Assembly: GCA_965223355.1 (NCBI GenBank)
Contig: CBDCWE010000003.1
Coordinates: 4,836,001-4,900,000 of the forward strand
DNA length: 64,000 nt
DNA from: Tectiglobus sp965223355
Lineage (GTDB): Bacteria > Pseudomonadota > Alphaproteobacteria > Rhizobiales > Hyphomicrobiaceae
Direction of reading: 5' to 3'
Of the stretch, positions 43,138 to 52,423 are shown in pieces. Position 1 is the stretch's first letter. Each line of letters opens with the position of its first letter. Both the position numbers and the translations under genes were made by a program. Under the pieces are notes generated by a model. That model did not search any database. It saw nothing but the letters and a program-made list of their open reading frames with translations, and was not told where the DNA came from.

Positions 43138-43194
43138 TAGTTGTGCACGATCCGTACGTTCGCCTGAAGCGCGGGCGAACGCGAGCTACAACTA
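43138..43194 (+). promoter_or_regulatory. Nested hairpin in the TRAP operon leader
   Basis: Inner stem CGTTCGCC (43157-43164) / GGCGAACG (43174-43181) with a 9-nt loop, enclosed by an outer pair TAGTTGT (43138-43144) / ACAACTA (43188-43194). It ends 27 bp before the ribosome-binding site of the substrate-binding gene. It could be a regulatory leader or an operator. Confidence 0.55.
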
Positions 43195-43235
43195 TGCACA
43201 TAACAAACCGAAAAACACGTGGGAGGAATCCAACC

Positions 43236-44288
43236 GTGAAAAGTTTGAAATTTACGCTCCTCGCAAGTGCCGGCGCACTTGCACTTGCTGGCCCGGTGAC
43301 GTTTACAACTGCCGCCGGCGCGCAAGACGTCAAGGGACCGAAGGTCAACTGGAAGCTGTCGCTGTGGGGCAAGCGCCGCGCATTCACCGAAGGCATGGAA
43401 TTTGTCTCGGCTGAAGTTGCCAAGCGCACCGGCGGCAACTTCACGATCAAGCTGTTCTATGGTGAGCAACTCTCCAAGAGCAAGCAGAACCTCGACAACC
43501 TGAGCATTGGGGCGTTCGAAGCTGCAACGTTCTGCGCTGCCTATCACCCGGGCAAGAACGCACCGCTGAACGTGCTCGACTTGCCGTTCCTGCCGCTCGC
43601 CGACTTCGGTGTGATGCGCAAGGTCCACGACGCCGTCTATGCGCACCCTGCATCGAAGAAGGCTCTGGCCAAGTGGAAGGCCCACATTTACATGTCCAAT
43701 ATTCTTCCTCAGTATGAATATATGGGCAAGGGCAAGGCCCCGCAGGCCGTGTCCGACTTCAAAGGCAAGCGTCTGCGCGCGCTCGGTGGAATGGGTGCTG
43801 CCGCCCGCCTGATCGGCGCAACACCATCGACGATGCCGGCATCGGAAACCTACACCGCACTACAGCGCGGCACGGTTGATGCGATCGGCTTCCCCTATAG
43901 CTACACCTTCGCCGCCTACAAGCTCGACGAAGTCGCCGACTGGGTGACCACCAACATGAAGCTCGGCACCGTCAACTGCCCGACGGCATTCAACACGGAT
44001 GCTTATGCCAAGCTTCCTGACCAGTATAAGAAGCTGCTGGAAGACCTGAAGGACGGTGCCTATAAGGCGATCAACGATGCCTACGTCGAAAAGGACAAGA
44101 AAAACGAAGCAAAGTGGGGCGCTTCGGACAGCCGCGTCAAGATGATCAAGATCCCTGAAGACCAGATGACCGAGTTCCGCAAGATTGCAGGCAAGCCGGT
44201 TTGGGATAAGTGGGTTGCCGACAACAAGGGCAAGATCCCGTCCCAGGAGCTGCTCGACTTGGTCATGAAGACCGCCGGCGTCAACTAG
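43236..44288 (+). CDS. TRAP transporter substrate-binding protein (DctP family)
   Basis: 350 residues, exported. The GTG start at 43236 follows GGGAGGA by eight bases and opens a signal peptide (KSLKFTLLASAGALALAGPVTFTTAAGA). The mature chain starts QDVKGPKVNWKLSLWGKRRAFTEGMEFVSAEVAKRTGGNFTIKLFYGEQLS. DctP proteins bind carboxylates or related organic anions for the DctQM permease. The carboxylate-binding arginine region is probably near FKGKRLRALGGMGAAARLIGATPS. The longer frame from 43143 would run through the leader hairpin. A hairpin follows before dctQ. Confidence 0.92.
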   Translation: MKSLKFTLLASAGALALAGPVTFTTAAGAQDVKGPKVNWKLSLWGKRRAFTEGMEFVSAEVAKRTGGNFTIKLFYGEQLSKSKQNLDNLSIGAFEAATFCAAYHPGKNAPLNVLDLPFLPLADFGVMRKVHDAVYAHPASKKALAKWKAHIYMSNILPQYEYMGKGKAPQAVSDFKGKRLRALGGMGAAARLIGATPSTMPASETYTALQRGTVDAIGFPYSYTFAAYKLDEVADWVTTNMKLGTVNCPTAFNTDAYAKLPDQYKKLLEDLKDGAYKAINDAYVEKDKKNEAKWGASDSRVKMIKIPEDQMTEFRKIAGKPVWDKWVADNKGKIPSQELLDLVMKTAGVN

Positions 44289-44448
44289 GCGGTCAAATCC
44301 CCTGGTGTTCTGGATCACCCGCTTGCGTCCAGTGCCAAGTTCCAGGATCAAGTGGAGCAATCTTTGTTGCTTCAGAACACACACAAAAGCTCAGCTGGTG
44401 TTCCGGCGGAGACGCTTGGAAACCAGGTGTTGGTGAAGGAACACCGGC

Positions 44449-44477
44449 ATCGGGCCAACCGGCAGGTCTGGCCCGAT
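44449..44477 (+). terminator. Intercistronic hairpin after the TRAP binding-protein gene
   Basis: ATCGGGCCA (44449-44457) pairs with TGGCCCGAT (44469-44477) around an 11-nt loop. No T-run follows, so it probably protects the binding-protein mRNA or partially terminates, as between ABC genes at 4726. The rest of the 230-bp gap to dctQ has only a weaker GTGTTC/GAACAC pairing. Confidence 0.6.
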
Positions 44478-44518
44478 GACTCATCTGACATCTACAAAAT
44501 CAAATCGGCTCGGGTCGT

Positions 44519-45172
44519 ATGAACAGCTCTCCTGAACTGTCGCCTGGCGCGCGCATGCTCAAAGGCGTCGACGAGACCTTCTTTCGGTTGGAGAAATTCC
44601 TCAATCTGATCGCAGCCCTCGTCATTCTTGCGATTATGCTGATTGGCACCTACCAGGTGTTCGGCCGCAAGTTGCTCAACACACCGGTCCCGGGCTATGT
44701 GGACTGGATCGAAATGATCATGACGGTGTTTGCCTTCGTGGCGATCTCGTACACGCAGCGGCTTGGCGGCCATGTGCGGATGGAAATCATCCTCGGTCGC
44801 ATGCAGGGCCGCTTGCTTTACTTTTTCGAGATTTTCGGGACGCTCTGTGCGATCTTCATTGTCGCTGTGCTCGGCTACTATGGTTACGAGCACTTCCTGC
44901 GCGCCTTCGAAATCGGCGATAGTACGATCGACATCGAGCTGCCGGTGTGGCCATCGAAACTGCTGGTCCCGTTTGCCTTCGGTGTCCTGCTCATCCGCCT
45001 GTTTATTCAGCTCATCGGTTTTGTTCGGCTGTTCCTCGATCCTGACGCGGAACCGATCGGCGTGCCAAAAATCGAGACCGTCGATGAACAGGCACAACAT
45101 GAAATCGATGCCGGTCTTGCCGGTGAAGAAGAGAAGATCGATCTTCTCGGCAAGAAGGAAGGGGGGGCGTGA
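44519..45172 (+). CDS. TRAP transporter small permease (DctQ family)
   Basis: 217 residues with four membrane helices (NLIAALVILAIMLIGTYQVFGR; YVDWIEMIMTVFAFVAISYTQRLGGHVRMEII; LYFFEIFGTLCAIFIVAVLGYYGYEHF; LLVPFAFGVLLIRLFIQLIGFVRLF). The GGHVRMEI segment is characteristic. The acidic cytoplasmic tail is longer than usual (ETVDEQAQHEIDAGLAGEEEKID). The stop overlaps the start of the large permease (TGATG). Confidence 0.9.
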   Translation: MNSSPELSPGARMLKGVDETFFRLEKFLNLIAALVILAIMLIGTYQVFGRKLLNTPVPGYVDWIEMIMTVFAFVAISYTQRLGGHVRMEIILGRMQGRLLYFFEIFGTLCAIFIVAVLGYYGYEHFLRAFEIGDSTIDIELPVWPSKLLVPFAFGVLLIRLFIQLIGFVRLFLDPDAEPIGVPKIETVDEQAQHEIDAGLAGEEEKIDLLGKKEGGA

Positions 45173-46506
45173 TGGACGAGTTTACCGTTGGATTGCTCGT
45201 AACTAGCGGCCTGCTTGTTGCGGTTTTCCTTGGCGTGCGGGTCTATGTTGCCGCATCGCTTGCCGGCCTCATTGGACTGATCGCGCTGCGCCTTGCAGGC
45301 GGTGAGTCGTTCGAAGATGCCTGGCGTATTGGCGGCGGGATTGTCGGTACGATCCCGCACGGCAAGTCGGTCAACTACGTGTTGAGCGTGCTGCCGATGT
45401 TCATCCTGATCGGCTTTATCGCCTACCACGCCGGCCTGACCCACGACCTGTTCAACGCGGCGAAGGCTTGGTTTGGATGGGTGCCCGGCGGTCTGGCGGT
45501 TGCCAGCGTGTTTGCGACCGCCGGCTTTGCTGCGGTCTCCGGGGCCAGTACGGCGACGGCGGCCGTGTTCAGCCGGGTCGCCATACCGCACATGCTCGAG
45601 AACGGTTATGACCGAAGACTGGCAGCAGGGGTCGTCGCCGCCGGCGGCACGCTAGCATCGCTGATCCCGCCAAGCGCGATCTTGGTGATCTATGCGATCA
45701 TCGTCGAAGAGTCGGTGGGAACACTCATTCTGGCGGGCTTTCTGCCGGGGATCGTGTCGGCAATCATCTATGCCTTGCTGATCATCGGGCAGTGCTCCTG
45801 GAACCCTAAGTTGGGCCCGGCCATTGCTGCTCCGCCGATTGTCGAGCGGTTCGCAACGCTGCCCGGCACAATACCGATCTTTGCGGTTGTCGCGATCATC
45901 TTCTCGGCGATGGCGATGGGTTGGGCAACGCCGACCGAAGCCGGCGCGCTCGGCGCCTTCGTGGTGCTGCTGATCGCCCTTTATCGCGGCATGAAGTGGG
46001 CTTCGCTGCAGGAAGCCCTGCTGGAAACCGCGAAATTGACGGTGATGATCTTTGCGCTGATTTGGGGTGTTTTGATCTTCGTGCGGTTCTTGGGCTTTGC
46101 CGGTCTGCCGGAAGCGTTCGCAAACTGGATCATCTCGCTGCCCTATCCGCCGGTGGTGATTATGATCATGATCTTGCTTGGCTATGCCGTGCTGGGCATG
46201 TTCATGGACGCCATCGGGATGCTGTTGCTGACCTTGCCGGTGGTCTATCCGGCTGTGATCGCACTGGGCTATGATCCGATCTGGTTCGGCATCATCGTCG
46301 TCAAGATGTGCGAGGTCTGCCTCATTACGCCGCCGGTTGGCCTCAACTGCTACGTGGTCTCGGCGGTCAGACCCGACATACCGTTGGGCGACGTGTTCCG
46401 CGGCATCTTCCCGTTCTTCCTGGCCGATGCGGCAACCGTTGCGCTGTTCCTGGCATTCCCGGAAATCGTCACCTGGTTGCCGAACTACGTCAATTCACTT
46501 GGTTAG
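45172..46506 (+). CDS. TRAP transporter large permease (DctM family)
   Basis: 444-residue polytopic permease with about twelve helices, driving solute uptake with an ion gradient. Hallmarks: VNYVLSVLPMFILIGFIAYHAGLT, TAGFAAVSGASTATAAVFSRVAIPHMLENGYDRRLAAGVVAAGGTLASLIPPSAILVIYAII and the end motif CEVCLITPPVGLNCYVVSA. The ATG at 45172 overlaps the dctQ stop. Its TAG stop (46504-46506) lies in a TTAG that begins an R5 element. Confidence 0.93.
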   Translation: MDEFTVGLLVTSGLLVAVFLGVRVYVAASLAGLIGLIALRLAGGESFEDAWRIGGGIVGTIPHGKSVNYVLSVLPMFILIGFIAYHAGLTHDLFNAAKAWFGWVPGGLAVASVFATAGFAAVSGASTATAAVFSRVAIPHMLENGYDRRLAAGVVAAGGTLASLIPPSAILVIYAIIVEESVGTLILAGFLPGIVSAIIYALLIIGQCSWNPKLGPAIAAPPIVERFATLPGTIPIFAVVAIIFSAMAMGWATPTEAGALGAFVVLLIALYRGMKWASLQEALLETAKLTVMIFALIWGVLIFVRFLGFAGLPEAFANWIISLPYPPVVIMIMILLGYAVLGMFMDAIGMLLLTLPVVYPAVIALGYDPIWFGIIVVKMCEVCLITPPVGLNCYVVSAVRPDIPLGDVFRGIFPFFLADAATVALFLAFPEIVTWLPNYVNSLG

Positions 46507-46522
46507 TGGTCTCGATCACTAG
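46503..46522 (+). repeat. R5 near-palindrome spanning a stop codon
   Basis: TTAGTGGTCTCGATCACTAG: TAGTG and CACTA form the arms. The left TTAG contains the dctM stop, and the right CTAG is the start of an R2 copy. Related short sequences lie at 25242 and 28380. Confidence 0.6.
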
Positions 46523-46652
46523 AAACCGCTGAACCAGCTTGGGGTCCAGGGGCCCCAGCCCCTGGTCGGGGTGTTTGAGGGGCGGACAGCCCCTCAAGGA
46601 TCGCCGCAACGCGGCGATTGTAAGGGCGCTGCCCTCGACAATCCCGCCAAAG
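46519..46652 (+). repeat. R2 multi-hairpin repeat
   Basis: CTAGAAACCGCTGAACCAGC, then CCAGGGGC/GCCCCTGG, TGAGGGGC/GCCCCTCA, ATCGCCGC/GCGGCGAT and GGGCGC/GCCCTC modules, ending at CGCCAAAGGCGG where it runs into an R3 fragment. It is the main content of the 332-bp gap downstream of the TRAP operon. Confidence 0.87.
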
Positions 46653-46658
46653 GCGGCC

Positions 46659-46680
46659 GGTTCGAGCTAACTCTGTAACG
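46659..46680 (+). repeat. R3 fragment
   Basis: GGTTCGAGCTAACTCTGTAACG, a partial and diverged R3 unit abutting the R2 copy. Confidence 0.5.
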
Positions 46681-46838
46681 CCCCAGATCATCGCGCCTGT
46701 CCTCGTCTCGAACCGAAGCGGTGCCAATTGGCGCCGCTTCAGTTTGTATATGCATATACTTGAAACAACTGGTTAAGCTCTCGTTCAACTAAGACGCTTA
46801 CTTTTACAAACCAGCGCGATGTGTTTCGAGGTCTCGCG

Positions 46839-47387
46839 ATGGCGTTTGATTGGTTTGTAGTAGAAAATGATCCCGCACCGAAATTCGGATTTCGCTGTTC
46901 AGTGTGCGACGAGTTCCACAACGGCTCACCGTCGTTTGGATATGAGCACCCCCACTATTTTTACGCCGTTCCCGAGGCTGAACGCGCGCGACGGATCCTC
47001 AGCGACGAAGACAGCTGCATCATCGACGGTCGGCTGTTCCTGATCCGGACAGTTCTTGAAATCCCGATTGCCGGGGTCGACGAACCGTTTACCTGGGGCG
47101 TCTGGGTTACGCAAAGCGAGGCCAGTTTCACGCGTTACTGCGAGACCTTCGACCAGGATCAAAGCGGATTGAAGAGCTTCGGTTGGCTTCCCGTTGTGCT
47201 GCCGAGCTACACCGTTGACGTTGACCGTCCCGATCTGCTGGCCTGCGACGTCATTTGGGGCGCAACCGGTCAGCGCCCGACGCTCAAGCTCCATCCCGCC
47301 AATAACATGCTTTATGAAGATCAACGCTACGGCATCACTTGGACGCGCGCCATGTGGTTGGCATGCCACACGTTGCATGGCATCTGA
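46839..47387 (+). CDS. DUF2199-domain protein
   Basis: 182 residues. DUF2199 starts with a two-cysteine module (FRCSVCDEFHNGSPSFGYEHPHYF) and continues with SEDSC-type and RTVLEIPIAGVDEPFTWGVWVTQSE sequence. Family members are cytosolic and of unknown function. The ATG at 46839 follows GAGG by seven bases; a GTG at 46821 is in frame but overlaps that site. The paired cysteines could bind zinc. Confidence 0.85.
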   Translation: MAFDWFVVENDPAPKFGFRCSVCDEFHNGSPSFGYEHPHYFYAVPEAERARRILSDEDSCIIDGRLFLIRTVLEIPIAGVDEPFTWGVWVTQSEASFTRYCETFDQDQSGLKSFGWLPVVLPSYTVDVDRPDLLACDVIWGATGQRPTLKLHPANNMLYEDQRYGITWTRAMWLACHTLHGI

Positions 47388-47517
47388 GCGCCGATTGAGC
47401 CTCGACAGCGGGGCGCTGGACACGTGCCGGCCATCATGCCTCTTGAAGCCTCTTGCCAAGCCTTGCGCACAATGGTCGGATGGGTTGAGACCAACGGCAG
47501 TCGAGTTCTCATCCATC

Positions 47518-48249
47518 ATGGCAGTCCCACATATGATCGCAACCGGCGGCAAATCGATTTACAGCGCGAGCGTTGGCATTTTGATGCTTGATGCCAAGAT
47601 TCCGCGCATTCTCGGCGACACAGGCAACGCGCTCACCTGGCCGTTTCCGGTGCACTACAAGATCGTCCGTGAGGCAACGCCAGAACGGGTGGTGTTGTGC
47701 CAAGCGGCAGGGACGCTCGACGCGTTCATCGATGCAGCGCGCGAGATGGTGGATGACGGTGTTGAGGGCATAACGACGACATGCGGTTTCCTATCGTTGA
47801 TCCAGGACGAACTGCAGGCAGCCGTGCCGGTGCCGGTTGCCGCGTCATCCTTGATGCAGGTGGCGCTGGTCGCGGCGACGCTGCCGGCCGGCAAGCATCC
47901 GTCGGTGTTGACGATCTCTGCGGCATCGCTCACCGAGGCCCATCTCGCCGGTGCCGGCGCGCCGCTCGATACGCCGGTTGGCGGCGTCGATCCCAACGGC
48001 GAGTTTGCAACCAAAATCCTCCGCAACCACGAGACCCTGGATGTCACACGCTCACGCGAAGAGCTGATTGCCGGCGCCAAGGCCGTAGTCGAGCGCTATC
48101 CCAACACCGGCGCCTTGATTCTCGAGTGCACCAACATGGTGCCCTACGCGGCCGCGGTCCGTGCGGCGATCGGCATTCCGGTCTACAGCATTTACAGTTT
48201 TGTTATCTGGTTCCAGGCCGGCCTCGCGCCGCGCCAGTTCACTGCATAG
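47518..48249 (+). CDS. Asp/Glu/hydantoin racemase-superfamily protein
   Basis: 243 residues. Two pseudo-symmetric halves each carry a cysteine at the position used by two-base racemases: C89 in GITTTCGFL and C204 in LILECTNMVPY. Both are present, which favours a racemase or isomerase over a decarboxylase with one cysteine. The substrate is unknown. The ribosome-binding site is weak at 47518 and a second ATG lies at 47533. No signal peptide. It is flanked downstream by an R2 repeat. Confidence 0.8.
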   Translation: MAVPHMIATGGKSIYSASVGILMLDAKIPRILGDTGNALTWPFPVHYKIVREATPERVVLCQAAGTLDAFIDAAREMVDDGVEGITTTCGFLSLIQDELQAAVPVPVAASSLMQVALVAATLPAGKHPSVLTISAASLTEAHLAGAGAPLDTPVGGVDPNGEFATKILRNHETLDVTRSREELIAGAKAVVERYPNTGALILECTNMVPYAAAVRAAIGIPVYSIYSFVIWFQAGLAPRQFTA

Positions 48250-48281
48250 CCTGTCAAACCACGGCAAGCGCCAACCAAGGT

Positions 48282-48424
48282 GCGGGTTTCCAAAGGGCAA
48301 TGCCCTTTGGCGGGATCGGCAACGGCGGCGCCCTTAACATATCGCCGCCCTGCGGCGATCTATGAGGGGCTTTCAGCCCCTCAAACTCCCCGACCAGGGG
48401 ACCCATCCCCTGGACTTGTTTAGG
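48282..48424 (-). repeat. R2 multi-hairpin repeat, long copy
   Basis: CCAAAGGGC/GCCCTTTGG, ATCGCCGC/GCGGCGAT, TGAGGGGC/GCCCCTCA and CCAGGGGA/TCCCCTGG modules in inverse orientation to the copy at 33577. It separates the racemase-like and ceramidase-like genes, which converge here. Confidence 0.88.
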
Positions 48425-48441
48425 GTCCTCAGCCCTGACAT

Positions 48442-49116
48442 TCAGCGCATTGCCTGCTCGGCGCGGCCATGGAGCAGGGCCGCACGCGCTAAAATGTAGA
48501 GCAGCGTGGCGTTGAGAACGTGCCAGATGAAATGGCTGCCGATCATGCCGGTGGCTGCACAAATGTCGCGGTCGATGGTGCGGGCGGTGAGCGATACGGC
48601 AAAGATCACGCCGGCGCCCAACACGCTCCAGCCGGCCGCATGCTGGCGCCAGATAAGCCAGGCGCCAATGATGACGAGCGCGGTAAATGCCGGGAAATAG
48701 GCGAGCGAGCCATTGAAGCATGGGCCGCCGTCACAGCGCGCGACGCTGGTCTGCCAGAGCGAGATGAAGAAGGCTGCGAGAACCACGAACGTCAACACCC
48801 ATCCGAGGCCGACGTAGCGGCGCAAGGCATAGCCCAGATACGAGACCATAAAGATGCCGATCGGAACCACGTCGGCGATTGCCGACCAGGGTTCCGCAAA
48901 GGTGTGGAACAGGAAGCTGCCAATGCCCATGGCGTAAATCAGCAGCACCAGGAAACCTTCGAACATGCCGCGCTGGCCGGGCGCTGCCTGCAGCCACAGA
49001 CGGGTCGCGAGGACGGCGGCGATGATGAACGCCGCGTTGGTGACGGCGTTTAGCGGTTCGGCCCAGAATGTCGGGTCCTGAGCACGCTCACAGTAGGCGA
49101 AGATCTTCTGAAACAT
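48442..49116 (-). CDS. Alkaline-ceramidase-family integral membrane protein
   Basis: 224 residues, about seven helices. The family opening FAYCERAQDPTFWAEPLNAVTNAAFIIAA is clear. The predicted zinc site is formed by the S-x3-H of GIGSFLFHTFAEPWSAIADVVPI (Ser, His, Asp) and the H-x3-H of GSHFIWHVLNA. Bacterial members are of uncertain substrate (ceramide-like or other amides). The ATG at 49116 follows GGGAG by nine bases. A 51-bp gap separates it from the end of aspS on the same strand. Confidence 0.85.
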   Translation of the reverse strand: MFQKIFAYCERAQDPTFWAEPLNAVTNAAFIIAAVLATRLWLQAAPGQRGMFEGFLVLLIYAMGIGSFLFHTFAEPWSAIADVVPIGIFMVSYLGYALRRYVGLGWVLTFVVLAAFFISLWQTSVARCDGGPCFNGSLAYFPAFTALVIIGAWLIWRQHAAGWSVLGAGVIFAVSLTARTIDRDICAATGMIGSHFIWHVLNATLLYILARAALLHGRAEQAMR

Positions 49117-49167
49117 CACCCATCACTCCCACCATTGCCGGGCTCAAACGGCCACCCGCCGCGCGGA

Positions 49168-50961
49168 TCAGCCGGTCTTTGCGGCGGCCGCTGAAATTCT
49201 GAGGCCGAGTTCGCGCAACTGCGAGGGGGCAACTTCGCTTGGCGCGCCCATCAGAAGGTCGCTTGCCTGTTGGTTCATCGGAAACAGCGACACCTCACGC
49301 AGGTTCTTGGCGCCGACCAGCAGCATCACGATGCGGTCGATGCCGGCCGCCATACCACCGTGCGGCGGGGCGCCGTACTGAAACGCACGGTACATGCCAC
49401 CGAAACGTTCCTGGAGGATGCTTTCCTCGTAGCCGGCGATGGCGAAGGCCTTGACCATGACGTCCGGCAAGTGGTTGCGGATGGCACCTGACGCGATCTC
49501 GAAGCCGTTGCACACGAAGTCGTACTGATAGGCTTTGAGCGCGATCCGCTCTTGATCGGTTTGAGCGCCCTCCAGTGCCGCGAGACCGCCTTGCGGCATC
49601 GAGAAGGGGTTGTGGGAGAAATCGATCTTGTTGTCGTCCTCGTTCCACTCATACATTGGAAAATCGACGATCCAGGCCAGTTCAAACCGATCCGTGTCGA
49701 TCAGTTCCAGTTCCGTGCCAATGCGCGCGCGCGCATCGCCGGCGAACTTGGCGAAGTTTTCGGGCCGGCCGGCGGCGAAGAACACGGCATCGCCGTCCTT
49801 CAGGCCGAGTTGGGCGGCGACTGCAGCGGTGCGTTCCGGTCCAATGTTCTTGGCAATGGGCCCGGCACCTTCGCCGTCGCGCCAAAAGATGTAGCCGAGG
49901 CCGGGCTGGCCTTCACCCTGCGCCCAGTTGTTCATGCGATCGCAGAACGCGCGGCTGCCGCCGGTCGGTGCCGGAATGGCGCGCACGCGGACCTTGTCAT
50001 CGCTCTCGATCATGCCGGCAAAGATCTTGAAACCGGAGCCGCGGAAGTGCTCGGTGACATCCTGCATTTCGATCGGGTTTCTGAGGTCCGGCTTGTCGGT
50101 ACCGTACTTGACCATGGCCTCCTCGAACGAGATCAACGGGATCTCCTCGCTGACCGTCTTGGCGCCCGCGAACTCCTTGAAGACATCGCGCAGGATCGGC
50201 CCCATGGTCGCAAACACCTCGGCCTGCTCGACAAAGCTCATCTCGACGTCGAGTTGGTAGAATTCGCCCGGCAAGCGGTCGGCACGAGGGTCTTCATCGC
50301 GAAAGCACGGGGCGATCTGAAAATAACGATCAAAGCCCGACATCATGACGAGTTGCTTATACTGCTGAGGAGCCTGCGGCAGTGCATAGAACCGGCCCTG
50401 ATGGATGCGGCTCGGCACCAGAAAGTCGCGCGCGCCCTCCGGCGAGGAAGCGGTCAGGATCGGCGTCGCAAACTCGAAAAAGCCGGCCTCGTTCATGCGC
50501 TCGCGGATCGATTTTACGATCGCGATACGGCGCATGATGTTGGCGTGGAGACTATCGCGTCTAAGATCGAGAAAGCGGTATTGCAGGCGCAGATCTTCCG
50601 GATAGTCCGGCTCGCCGAACACCGGAACAGGCAGTTCCTTGGCGGCCGAGAGGACCTCGATTTCGCTTGCAAAGAGCTCGACTTCGCCGGTCGGCAGGTC
50701 CGGGTTGACAGTGCCGTCCGGGCGCTCGCGGACGCGGCCGTCGACGCGGATCACCCACTCCGAGCGCACCTCTTCCGCAGCCGCAAAGGCGCCGCTGTCA
50801 GGGTCTGCCACCACCTGTGTAATGCCGTAGTGATCTCGCAAATCGATAAACAGCACGCCGCCGTGGTCGCGCACGCGATGAACCCAGCCCGACAGGCGGG
50901 CGTTGTCGCCAATGTCGTCGACGCGCAAGGCGCCGCAGGTGTGGGATCGGTATCGGTGCAT
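49168..50961 (-). CDS. aspS: Aspartyl-tRNA synthetase, bacterial type
   Basis: 597 residues, class II. N-terminal OB anticodon-binding domain (1-105; HTCGALRVDDIGDNARLSGWVHRVRDHGGVLFIDLRDHYGITQVV), catalytic core with motif 2 FRDEDPRADRLPGEFYQLDVEMSF and motif 3 GMAAGIDRIVMLL, and the bacterial GAD insertion between them. In alphaproteobacteria this enzyme is often non-discriminating, but that cannot be read here. The ATG at 50961 opens the MHRYRSHTCG family start. It is divergent from rnd. Confidence 0.95.
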   Translation of the reverse strand: MHRYRSHTCGALRVDDIGDNARLSGWVHRVRDHGGVLFIDLRDHYGITQVVADPDSGAFAAAEEVRSEWVIRVDGRVRERPDGTVNPDLPTGEVELFASEIEVLSAAKELPVPVFGEPDYPEDLRLQYRFLDLRRDSLHANIMRRIAIVKSIRERMNEAGFFEFATPILTASSPEGARDFLVPSRIHQGRFYALPQAPQQYKQLVMMSGFDRYFQIAPCFRDEDPRADRLPGEFYQLDVEMSFVEQAEVFATMGPILRDVFKEFAGAKTVSEEIPLISFEEAMVKYGTDKPDLRNPIEMQDVTEHFRGSGFKIFAGMIESDDKVRVRAIPAPTGGSRAFCDRMNNWAQGEGQPGLGYIFWRDGEGAGPIAKNIGPERTAAVAAQLGLKDGDAVFFAAGRPENFAKFAGDARARIGTELELIDTDRFELAWIVDFPMYEWNEDDNKIDFSHNPFSMPQGGLAALEGAQTDQERIALKAYQYDFVCNGFEIASGAIRNHLPDVMVKAFAIAGYEESILQERFGGMYRAFQYGAPPHGGMAAGIDRIVMLLVGAKNLREVSLFPMNQQASDLLMGAPSEVAPSQLRELGLRISAAAAKTG

Positions 50962-51193
50962 GGTGTTACCGTTCTGTTCTGCCGTGTCCAGATTGATTTG
51001 GCCGCACTGCGACGCCCCGACCGCCACCTCAATACGGCAACGGCGCGGGTTGCGGGCAAATGCGCACGGGAGAAGCGCACGCAGGCCAGGCGATGTCAAG
51101 GCGACAGCGCCGTCGTCACCATATCAGCGGCTGCGATGCGATATAGCAGCGTTGGAGGGCGACAGGCCCGAAAACGTGATGTATAGGCAGGTT

Positions 51194-52342
51194 ATGCGTT
51201 TCATCATCGATTCGGAACAACTTGAGGCGGTTTGCGAGACGCTGTCTCAGCAGGAATTCGTCACGGTCGACACCGAGTTCCTCCGAGAGCAGACTTTCTG
51301 GCCGCAGCTTTGCCTCATTCAGATGGCGGCGCCGGGTAAGGAGGTCGTTGTCGATCCACTCGCGGACAACATCGATCTCGACCCGTTTTACCGGCTGATG
51401 GCGAATCCCGGGGTGACCAAAGTTTTCCATGCCGGACGCCAGGATATCGAGATCGTCTACGCTGCGGCCGGAATCATTCCGGCACCGTTGTTCGATACGC
51501 AGGTAGCAGCGATGGTGTGCGGCTTTGGCGAGTCGATCGGCTACGTCAACCTTGTCAAGAAAGTTCTCGGCACGGATCTCGATAAGGGCGCGCGGTTTAC
51601 CGATTGGAGCCGTCGACCATTGAGCGACAAGCAGCTCAGCTATGCCTTGGCCGACGTCACGTACCTGCGCGACATTTACGGCTTTCTGGTGGAACAACTC
51701 GAGGCGTCCGGCCGCTCGCATTGGCTATCGGAAGAAATGGCGACGCTGACGTCGCCCGACACCTACCGCGCCGAACCGGCCGATGCCTGGAAGCGGTTGA
51801 AAATGCGGGTCAAGAACAAGCGCTCGCTGGCCGTGCTGATGGAATTGGCAGCATGGCGGGAGGTTACCGCACAATCCCAGAACGTGCCGCGCAGCCGCGT
51901 GCTCAGGGATGAAGCGCTCTACGACATCGCAAACCAGGCGCCGGCCAGTATCGAGCGGCTCGGGACGCTGCGCACGCTAAGCCAGGGTTTCGCCAGGTCG
52001 GCCCGCGCGCACGCGATCATTGCAGCCGTCAAGCGCGGGCGCGAACGCGATCTAAGCGATGTTCCCGCGATGCCCAATGGCCGGCAACTTTCAGCCCAAG
52101 CATCGGCGTTTGTTGATTTGTTGCGCGTGCTTCTCAAAGCCAATGCAGCGCGCCACGGTGTCGCTCCCAAACTGATTGCCGACTCGAGCGACCTTGAGGC
52201 GATCGCCACCTCGGACGAGCCGGACGTTGCAGCGCTCAAAGGATGGCGGCGGGAGCTGTTCGGGGAGGATGCAATGCGCCTCAAGCAGGGCCTCACCGCA
52301 CTGACCGTTGAGAAGGGCGGCGTCGTCGCAGTCGAACGGTAG
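51194..52342 (+). CDS. rnd: Ribonuclease D
   Basis: 382 residues, a 3'-5' exonuclease for tRNA maturation. The DEDDy exonuclease domain has D-x-E in FVTVDTEFLRE, the next aspartate in HAGRQDIEIV and Y..D in LSYALADVTYL. HRDC domains follow (about 205-285, VLMELAAWREVTAQSQNVPRSRVLRDEALYDIA, and a second near the end). Length equals that of typical RNase D. The start at 51194 gives the family N-terminus MRFIIDSEQL; an ATG at 51179 is an alternative. Confidence 0.92.
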   Translation: MRFIIDSEQLEAVCETLSQQEFVTVDTEFLREQTFWPQLCLIQMAAPGKEVVVDPLADNIDLDPFYRLMANPGVTKVFHAGRQDIEIVYAAAGIIPAPLFDTQVAAMVCGFGESIGYVNLVKKVLGTDLDKGARFTDWSRRPLSDKQLSYALADVTYLRDIYGFLVEQLEASGRSHWLSEEMATLTSPDTYRAEPADAWKRLKMRVKNKRSLAVLMELAAWREVTAQSQNVPRSRVLRDEALYDIANQAPASIERLGTLRTLSQGFARSARAHAIIAAVKRGRERDLSDVPAMPNGRQLSAQASAFVDLLRVLLKANAARHGVAPKLIADSSDLEAIATSDEPDVAALKGWRRELFGEDAMRLKQGLTALTVEKGGVVAVER

Positions 52343-52423
52343 TCTGTCGCAACCAGTGCCTCGGCCGGGCCCCGGTATCGTTTTCCACGTTGACGAATGA
52401 GGCAAAATCAAATCTCGGGCGCG

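Noticed and set aside
49552..51186. 544-codon plus-strand open frame opposite aspS
   Set aside because: aspS on the other strand has all class II motifs. The antisense frame has no similarity.
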